Shown one piece after another: positions 56,365-64,000 of a DNA stretch of 64,000 nucleotides (position 1 is the first letter of the stretch; every line of letters starts with the position of its first letter). The notes beneath the pieces are model-generated. The model saw only the letters and a list, made by a program, of their open reading frames with translations, was not told the origin of the DNA and did not search any database. The stretch spans positions 902,001-966,000 of the forward strand of contig CAWUCO010000289.1 in assembly GCA_963920705.1 (NCBI GenBank), in the 5' to 3' direction. This DNA comes from Odiellus spinosus. Its lineage: Eukaryota; Arthropoda; Arachnida; Opiliones; Phalangiidae. Both the position numbers and the translations under genes were made by a program.

Positions 56365-57545
56365 ATGGATTTTGATGCTAAACTAATCGAGGAAGTGAAA
56401 AAATATGAACATATATACAATTTTAAACATCAGAATCACCGGAAACGAGAGGTTGTTCAAAATTCATGGCGTTCCATCGCTTTATCGATGGATTCCGATG
56501 GTGAGTGAATTACGAATATTCTAATAAACCTAAGGCTTAACAAGTTTATGTAGAGATGAAATTCCAGAAACAATTTGATCATCTTATTTTAAACTTTAAT
56601 TTGTATATGGTTTATTACCTAGGTTTCGAATTATAAATTCTGTTCATTTTCAGTTCAAGCGGTACAAAAAAGATGGAAAGCTATCCGAGATAAGTTTGTA
56701 AAGGAGCGAAAAAGGCCAAGTGGAAGTGCCGCCCTTTCAGTTTGGCCACTGTTTCAAATGCTTTTGTTTTTAACAGATCATGTGCAACATAGACAGTAAG
56801 ATATTTCCGTTATATAATTAATATTAATTACACTTTACTAAAATCTAGTAATCCCACATACACAATTAAAATCTCAATGCCACACATTTTGGTTTATTTC
56901 AGGTCATCTTCAAACTTTGGAAATAATGGCAAGGAGAATGATAGACCTGAATCGTATAAAGCCGATAACAATGATGACAATCTCTTGGGAGAGCAGTTTT
57001 TTCGCGAAGAATCAAATAAAAAATCATCAGAAGAAGAATTATTGGATAATCAACTTGCTGAGAATATTCTGGAAACATTGGCAAATGGAGATGTCTTAGA
57101 TTTAACAGAGAGCAACGATGAAGACTCTAGTCTAATTAATGATCAAATGCAAGATAAGATACTTGAAAAGGAAATTAGTGACTCAAGTTCCAAACATTTT
57201 GAGGATGAGGAAAGTGTGGTACCTTTGAAAAGCGAAAATTGTAGTGTTTCAAGCTTTGCCTCTCGTAAGAGCAAATTGCCACAACATGTGCAAGAATCGA
57301 GAGTGGGAAAGAAAAGAAAAAAGGCTGATGATGATTCGAAACATTTGTTAAATATGTTGAAAAGCACTGACGATCTAATCATCAATGCTTGTCAGTCCAG
57401 TAAGGCATTGGATAAAGATGATTACTTTGGTCAACAAGTTGCAGAAGAACTAAAAAGCTTCTCAGCTTATAAAAGTTCCTTGGCCAAAGTTAAAATTCAA
57501 CAAATTTTAATGGAAGTGAACTTTATGACTGATGAAAACCACTAG
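56365..57545 (+). CDS. Harbinger MADF-BESS DNA-binding protein (three exons)
   Basis: Exons 56365-56500, 56654-56795 and 56903-57545; introns start GTGAGT and GTAAGA and end TTTTCAG and ATTTCAG. Phases fit, giving about 306 residues. The N-terminal MADF domain (Myb/SANT-like, residues 1-92) runs MDFDAKLIEEVKKYEHIYN...REVVQNSWRSIA...VQKRWKAIRDKFVKERKRPSGS...WPLFQMLLFL. An acidic, Ser-rich middle follows. A C-terminal BESS-like motif is seen in DDYFGQQVAEELKSF...KVKIQQILMEVNF. In Harbinger elements the Myb-like partner is known to bind the transposase and the TIRs. An AATAAA at 57602-57607 follows the stop. It could also be a captured host gene, but its place between the TIRs argues for an element gene. 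Confidence 0.85.
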
Positions 57546-57601
57546 AATCCTTGTTTAAATACGAATTTTCATTTTTAATGCCAAGCATACTTCCAATGGG
57601 A

Positions 57602-57607
57602 AATAAA
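57602..57607 (+). promoter_or_regulatory. Poly(A) signal of the MADF-BESS gene
   Basis: AATAAA 57 bp after the stop codon. Confidence 0.6.
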
Positions 57608-58566
57608 GGGTTCATGTGATCATGAACTAACCCCTTCTTATCAAAGTTGTCGTTTCTGCAGAAGACTTCCAAGTTTTCTAGCCACCATTGATCAGATTGA
57701 GCTCTTTTGCTATTTATATTTCCAGTCAGCCGCTAAATCCTACCAAGTTGCACGATGGAAGAAAACTTCATAATATACTTTTTAGAACAGATGGCCCATT
57801 TTAAAATACCTTGCTACAGTGTATATGGAAAGTTGAAACACATATTAATGCCTTAAATACTTTTTAAGAAGACCATGAAATGTTTTGTTCGTTGTTTAAG
57901 AAAAAACACATTTTCTTAATTTTAATTGAATACATATGTCAGGAGGATGGAACCCTAGGTAAAAACAAACCTTGTAAACATCTGGTCTGGTTCCTGAAAG
58001 TACAAGTGCCCGTCGAATGGTCCTGCCATTGAACATTACTTATTTTCAGTTACAAAATTAGGACGCATAAAGAAGTACGGCTTTGATAAGCTACCTATAT
58101 TGATAATCCACGGAAACATTAATAAATCGAGATGGTTGTTAATTAAACAGGCAATTATAGCAAGTTTGGATAATAGTTGATAAACTTGAATGACCTTAAA
58201 TTTAAGGAACCGGACCAGAAGGCTATTTGCTTCATATAGGAATGTACCTGTGATAACCTCGCATGAAGTCACCCCTCACTGTTTGTCACCCTGTATATGT
58301 ATACTCGTTACTATAGCAATTTTAAATATTTCATAAAACATTGTTTAGATACATAAATGTCGTTTTAATATTAACTAATATAGTTTAAATATATCTTGTT
58401 TAAATATTAAATACACGTTTAAGTTACGTAAATTTTTCTTCGTTCCTTGTGTAAATCTTTTCACTACCTTAATGGACTTTATATAGTTATGTACCACTTG
58501 TAAGTTCTTTATCTCCTCCCTTTAAATGTCTTTTTTTGTTGAGATTAAAGTATTTTGATCATATTT
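57608..58566. other. Non-coding interval between the two Harbinger genes
   Basis: AT-rich DNA between convergent 3' ends. The 78-codon - strand frame at 58036-58272 shows no recognisable feature. Confidence 0.5.
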
Positions 58567-60098
58567 TTAGTTGTTTGGTCTGGTTCCATTCAAAACAATT
58601 TCCAATTGCCACGGTACCTCTCCTTGTGGGCTGTTGAAGAATTTAACAAACTCGTGTTGTATATCTTTTGCGTTTTCAGAACTTCTATTGGAATGGAACG
58701 TTGATACATTTCGTAACCCCAAACTGGGTCCCTCTTTTCTCCACTCTCCCTGTTGTACAATTCCTGTTTCATTAACATGATCTACGTAGGAAGGAGGGCA
58801 ATAGCGTTTGTCAGGGCTTTTTGACGTATCATCCGTTACTTTTAGGAAATTGTGCAACGCGCAAGTGGCTTGTACAATTCTCTCAACAGTTTCCACTTTC
58901 GCTATAATTGGTCTTCGGTAAATCCTCCAACGAGATGTCAATATGCCGAAAGCATTTTCTATGATTCTTCTGGCTCTTGATTGACGATAATTATAAATTT
59001 GTCTCTTAAGTCGTAGTTCCGGATCGTCATTTACATTGTTTAATTCGCGGCCTGAGTAGGGTCGCATTAAATATGTTTTACAAGGGAAAGCTTCGTCTCC
59101 CACAAATACATGAGGGATATTTAGCCCTCTGGTTCCAGGCAGAGCCTTGGGAGGTGGAAGCCTTAGTTCTCCATTTTCCATGGCTTTTCCGAAAGCGCAT
59201 TGGGAGAAAACTCCACCATCACTATGATGACCAGAGTCACCAATATCTACTAATGTGAAACAATATTTAGCATCGCATACCGCCATCAGAACAAGACTGT
59301 GCGACCCTTTGTAATTGTAATACAGAGAGCCCCCTTTCTCTGGGCATTGCATAACGCAGTGCTTTCCATCTATAGCTCCTACGCAATTTGGAAAGTCCCA
59401 AAAATCCCAAAAGTCATTCGCGATAGCGCCCCATTCTATTTCGTTTGGAACGGGTAGATAAATCGAGCGTAAAATGTCCCAAATGACTTGACAAGTTTCT
59501 TGAATAATTTTTGAGACTGTCGAATGACCTATTCGGAAGCTGTAGCTGATGCTAATCATACCATCTCCAGAAGCCAAATATCTAAAAAATGTTTTATTAA
59601 TGTATTACCATATAGGCATGAAGAAAGTTTGAATTTAGCGGTATAAAATCGACAGCACGTAAAGTTTGCACGCATTTGAAGCCCGCGGTTTTTAAATTAC
59701 CTTAAAGTACAGGCAAGCCTTTCTGCAGGTGAAATAGGCTCTCTTGAATTTGTCGCTGTTTTTTCCAAACTTTGGCCAACCATTTGTAAGAGAACTTCAA
59801 ATACATCTGGAGTCATCCGAAGGTAATTGAAATATCCTTATTGTTATTATAGAAATCTCAGTTAATTTTACGTCCATAATACAGATCAACGGCAATTTAG
59901 GCCTTGGCATAACCTACCTCTATGATCGGAAATTTTCAAATCCGCTAACAAATTGTGAAAATCTCCTTGCTGTTGTCGCTTGAGAAATAATTCCCTTACC
60001 CAAATGGACCGTTTATTCTTCTTTTTAATTGAAATTAGGAGCGAAATTAAAACTTTTCTCCTACGTAAAAGCAGTAACTGCTGTTTGAAATCGCTCAT
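58567..60098 (-). CDS. Harbinger DDE transposase (three exons)
   Basis: Exons on the - strand: 60098-59918 (MSDFKQQLLLLRRR...FHNLLADLKISDHR), 59836-59701 (YFNYLRMTPDVFEVLLQMV...PAERLACTLR) and 59581-58567 (YLASGDGMISISYSFRIG onward). Donors are GTAGGT and GTAATT; acceptors end AATAAG and TTTTAG; phases agree. The product is about 440 residues, normal for the family. The DDE nuclease has Asp in CVGAIDGKH, Asp in FVGDEAFPCK and Glu in RRIIENAFGIL, with the usual SGH.SDGGVF and LRPYSG-like region. It should cut at the TIRs and insert at TWA sites. All motifs are present and no stop or frameshift is seen. Confidence 0.88.
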
Positions 60099-60231
60099 TT
60101 TCGTCTGTCTGCTACAATATCGTTTTTTACGCGACTGTCACGCGGCAAAAAATTCTATATGTATGGTTTTCGCGTGGAACGCGCGAAATTTCTACGCGCT
60201 CACGCGTTTCGCGCGAAAGTGAAATTTCGAG

Positions 60232-60253
60232 CGATGTCTGTGTGCATCCGCCT
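60232..60253 (-). repeat. Harbinger right TIR
   Basis: Reverse complement reads AGGCGGATGCACACAGACAT then CG; paired with 56094-56115; TTA follows at 60254-60256. Confidence 0.9.
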
Positions 60254-60256
60254 TTA

Positions 60257-61703
60257 CCGAGATGTAATCAGGGGTTACTGAAGTCTCCGTCCCGGACTTT
60301 TGGCCGATCGTCATCGCCACGTCTATAGCCGACGTATTTCGTAGAAGCCTCACGCATCGTCTCAGCCTTAATCTTCTCTCCTTCAACACTATTGACACCT
60401 TCCTAAATTCTACGTTCTTCATCTTCCAAGTCTCGAGACCAACAACAAAGTGATGAGTACATTGAAACGCGCTTATATAGTATATTGTAGATAGTAGTTA
60501 TTTAATTTAATCTGGCATTGGTCGAGTATTACGCGCCGCATGTTATTATTTTGGGGGTAGTGTAATTTAGTAGTAGTGTTTTTCATTAGTTATGTCATTT
60601 AGTAGTATCGATTAATTATATTAGTATCGATTAATTATAGTAGTATCGATAATTATTATTATCAATGATTAGTAGTTTTGTTAATCGTATAACGTCAATA
60701 GTGACGTATATTTTGTTTAGTTTGTTTAATATTAAAATGTGACTCTTGGTATGGCAATAACTTGTCCCTAATTATTATTCATCCTTAATTTTCGTTTAAT
60801 CGTAGTAGTTGTAGTAGCTAATGTCAACGCTTGGCTTAGTTAGGCCGTTAGTAGTAGCAAAAGCGCTACAGCATTTCGGCTAGAGCGTTTGGAATTGAGG
60901 CTTCTTTCCCCGGAATGGAAGATGGTGCTGATGGCTGTAGCGGAAGTGGGATTTCTTGTCCAATTAAAAATGGCCAAGGGCTTACTTTCAAAACTACTCT
61001 CGCTGTCCCTTCATACGCTCCTTCTGTAAGTTTACAGTTTCAAGCAATTTTTTTAACAATATAACAATGAAAACCAGAGACTAAAGTCTATAGCCTTGAT
61101 TTCCCGTTATTTTTGCTTCGTCATCACTCCACGTAAAAATTGCAGGAGAAGAGACTCATGGAAAAATAAAATATATAATTGCAAAGAGCTTTAGGCCTCG
61201 TTAAACCTTTATCAATCTGTTAAGTAATATGATTGATAAGGGTAATCAGCGTTGCCAGATCAAAAGTCTAAAATTATAGTACCTGGTTCCAAAAATTATC
61301 GATTTTTCTAGAAAATTATAGTACGCTATATTTTTGGCTCGAATTTTGAATTGAAATGCAAATATATATGACGTCGCCCACGAAAATGTTATTTTGTTAC
61401 GAACAAACTCTTGAGCAGCCTACACTTCACTGGCAGTGGCACGCGGGGAACCTAGCGGCAGTTAAAACATTACTTGTATCCCTATTGCCAAGGCTAACTC
61501 GGAGCTCTCGGGCTAGCCTATCACACGCTTGCCTCTATGGAAATACAAAGCTGTAGGCTGTGGATCCCTAAGAGAGGAGTAATACTAAGAGGGGGCCATG
61601 AGACGAAGCACAAAGTTGACGGAAATAGAGATTTTAATGAAAGTTTAGGCGATATAAAGAAATATGAAGGCCGAAGGTTCACGGCAACCTGAATTTGAAA
61701 CAC

Positions 61704-61707
<4 letters not shown>
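60257..61707. other. Mostly non-coding; possible LTR continuation then AT-rich DNA
   Basis: 60257-60460 may continue the LTR interrupted by the Harbinger. The rest is AT-rich with short repeats of TAGTATCGATTAAT (60601-60660). No gene recognised. The last 300 bp before the poly(A) tract could be a retroposon 3' end. Confidence 0.35.

Positions 61708-61740
<33 letters not shown>
61708..61740 (+). repeat. Poly(A) tract, 33 A
   Basis: Uninterrupted A33. It may mark the 3' end of a retroposed sequence lying upstream on the + strand; I find no AATAAA close before it and no convincing target duplication. Confidence 0.9.
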
Positions 61741-61743
<3 letters not shown>

Positions 61744-64000
61744 ACAAGTTTAATTACACTTTTTCTTAAATATTTTATCTGAAAACCACCGCAACATTTA
61801 AAGCTGAAGGAGATAATGGCTCCTGATAAAGTAAATAGTATATACAACAAAATGAAATTATTTTGTTTTGATTAATATATACCTTTGTAAATTCTGGATT
61901 TTAAAGTAAATGATTTACATCATTAAAAACAGCTTTGTGATTAATTTAGATTTAAAATTAGAACATAATATTTTTAATAAGAAACCGCTTAAGCGGAGAA
62001 ACTAGTTAAAATACTTAACTTCACCTAACCATTATTATTATAGAATTTCATATACATATATTATTTCGTGTCGCAGATATTATTAAATAGTGAGCAATAA
62101 ATAAATAAATTATACGTCGGAATCTATTTCGCTCACAACTTGATCCATTAATAGTTACTTCTTAAATTAACCGAGCTTAAATGCGGCTCAACAACTGTCT
62201 CTGCAGTATTATCTTTATTTGAAACCTACAGTAACAAAACAAATTCAGCATGACAACTATAATTATTAAAAATAAAATTAACACTAATGCTTCATCTAAG
62301 GATGATACAACGGCGAGCACCATTGACAGCAGTTGCAAAAATCATCTACGTAATTAAATTTACCGAAAATATTATGTCAATGCCTAGTTTTGATTTGACA
62401 TCCTCCATAATCTCCCTAAAACCATTAATTATTATTATTGCTAACTAAATATCTTGACCAAAATCTGCTTTATAAATATGAAGACTTGAAAACAAATACG
62501 AGTAAAATAAACCATTCGAATCTGGTGTTAGCTACTACTTCCTCCTACTATGGTCGAATTCTACCTATCGTGGTTTTTTCTTTTAGTATTGTTTTCTTCC
62601 CTCCTTACTCCTCCTTAGAGATGTCTGCTGGGATTTTCGAGGTTATTCGGTTTTACATTTAAGGGCGACGAAGTATTAGGGTGAAATGATAAATAAACAT
62701 TTAGAAAAAAGGGAATCACAGAATCGCAGGGTTAGCTAAAGTTTCCCAAATAGAAGAGAAGAAGCTTCTTAACAAACAACGGAGTCAAACTGAGCCAAGT
62801 AAGTTAAGCCTTCATCTTAACATGATAATACCGGATATATACAACAATGCCATCATTGTATTCCTGTTTATCTGAAGAGCAACTTTTAAAAGATTGATCT
62901 TTGAAGGCGAGTTGTAACGTGATTTTCCGTAGCTTGCGGTCCAGAGTAGAAACCATTCTAAAGGTGTACGTCGAATAAAGGTACGTCTTTGCTTATTCGC
63001 AGCATTCATTATGCAACGGGGGGCCAGCAGTTCGAAAAGCCCGCCAAAACAATTTTCGGGCTTAGTAGAACTGGTGGCGCCCCCTTGCACTTCCCCTCCT
63101 TCATAAAAAGAAGAGAAAATATAATTTCGTTTCGTTTTCTGACAGAGGCAGTTCCTCTCAGACTCTTCTACTGTCGAGTTAGATATAATTAGGTTTATAA
63201 TCAGTGACAGTTTGGTAGTAAAATAAATAATTAAATAAAAGGATTAAAAGCATAAAAATAAATTGGGAACAATTATTTAATAGAGAAAACATAGAAACGA
63301 AAGGAAAACGAAGTGGATCCTCATGGCGAATAGAAAGGTAAGCCTAGGCTTCTAGAAGCCAGTAATATAAAAAGAATAAAGAATAATTTTAACAATAAGC
63401 AAAACGAATTGCCTTTCCCAAAAGGGAATTCAGTAATAAAATCACTAATTAATAGCTAATTATAACAGTAGATAGGCCACCATAGTAGACAATAGAAGGG
63501 ATATCGGGAATGCTTATATGTAAAGTGGTCATATCTGGCCGGGGCTTAAAAGGACTATCCTTTTTTAAATCCCCTTTAAAGTCGCCTTCTTTTCTGGCTT
63601 AGCAGACGACGTTGTACAAAACAAGTTGTACAGTCAAACCTAGACTGTGCGCTTAAGGGAAGAGCATTTTAAAGGGGCAAATTTCAAAACAAGGATTGCC
63701 AAGGATTTCAGTCATATTTGCGGCGATTTTTTTTTTAATATGACCCAGCATGGATTAATAATTGGCGCGCCAATCACTAATCTAATTACTAATTACTTAA
63801 TTAATACGTCAATCATTAATTTATGAGCCCAGTTAACATGAAATATTCGCAAGTCGGGAGTGGAAACTATCGCCGCGCCAACTTGCCGGGCTCTGTAGAT
63901 AACATAGATGGATTAAATATGAACTAGATCCACAACCTACCCAAGACACGCGGCCAAAAAAGTCAGGAATAGGAAATATTTTCACGCGCTAATGCTCGCC
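61741..64000. other. Non-coding stretch to the window end
   Basis: AT-rich intergenic DNA with no supported gene. A - strand frame of 92 codons (62812-63090) and shorter ones lack recognisable features. The window ends AATGCTCGCC, a 10-base match to the tRNA-Gly unit that cannot be extended. Confidence 0.5.

Larger units (their letters stand above)
56094..60253. mobile_element. Complete Harbinger (PIF/Harbinger) transposon, 4160 bp
   Basis: Flanked by TTA on both sides (56091-56093 and 60254-60256), the TWA-type 3-bp target duplication of the superfamily. Terminal inverted repeats of 22 bp (56094-56115 and 60232-60253) start AGGCGGATGC and differ at two positions; homology continues more weakly into GCGCGAAA-rich sequence on both sides. 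It holds the expected two genes, converging: a MADF-BESS DNA-binding protein (+) and a DDE transposase (-). I see no disabling mutation in either. Confidence 0.93.

Noticed and set aside
62812-63090. 92-codon - strand frame
   Set aside because: No similarity that I recognise, no splice or poly(A) support; likely chance.
63991-64000. Start of a third tRNA-Gly array at the window end (AATGCTCGCC)
   Set aside because: Only 10 bases match; the preceding bases lack GCATCGGTGG, so chance is as likely.

Overview
The window looks like nuclear DNA of an arthropod, most likely an insect. Support: spliced genes, AT-rich intergenic DNA, short TTAGG-type (insect telomere-like) islands, a Harbinger element whose partner gene is a MADF-BESS protein, a non-autonomous Helitron, MITEs and an LTR-retrotransposon remnant. 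I cannot name the species, and I see no clear single-copy host gene.

The dominant feature is a tandem array of nuclear tRNA-Gly(GCC)-derived units, all on the + strand: 1-35194 (roughly 280-290 units by length) and again 47678-50687 (about 23 units). A full unit is 134 bp: a 71-nt tRNA-Gly with A box, B box and anticodon GCC, plus a 63-bp spacer that starts with a T5 Pol III terminator and a GGATT/AATCC hairpin. Units fall into classes: (F) full length; (T-) 113-bp units whose 'tRNA' has lost exactly the variable loop and T arm, leaving a 50-nt T-armless tRNA shape with an intact acceptor stem and anticodon GCC but no B box; (AC-) units that lost 9 nt including the anticodon but keep both A and B boxes; and full-length units with a damaged B box or a changed anticodon (GCU or GCA). 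Many F genes are followed by TATTT instead of TTTTT, whereas the T- units downstream keep T5, so bicistronic or polycistronic Pol III transcripts are conceivable. Units are organised into nested higher-order repeats of about 607, 723, 1122/1480, 3782 and 8650-8674 bp.

The array is interrupted between 35195 and 47677 by a 12.5-kb island of nested mobile DNA: two same-orientation copies of an unknown repeat family (from 35195 and from 44396), and between them a large inverted duplication (37632-43816) of a DDE transposase with a C-terminal SWIM zinc finger. Each transposase copy is broken by a different single lesion. The left arm is interrupted by a 2026-bp non-autonomous Helitron (37706-39731) full of a 30-bp minisatellite; the right arm preserves the exact empty site. 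A possible small two-exon gene lies at 46158-46588.

From 50688 to the end the DNA is mostly non-coding, with three MITE-like inverted-repeat elements, a pair of 276-bp direct repeats, a Ty3/gypsy-type integrase tail (one stop codon) between 186-bp direct repeats, and an apparently complete Harbinger transposon (56094-60253, TTA target duplication, matching TIRs, three-exon transposase with DDE residues, and a convergent three-exon MADF-BESS gene). 60257-64000 holds no convincing gene, only a 33-nt poly(A) tract and AT-rich DNA.
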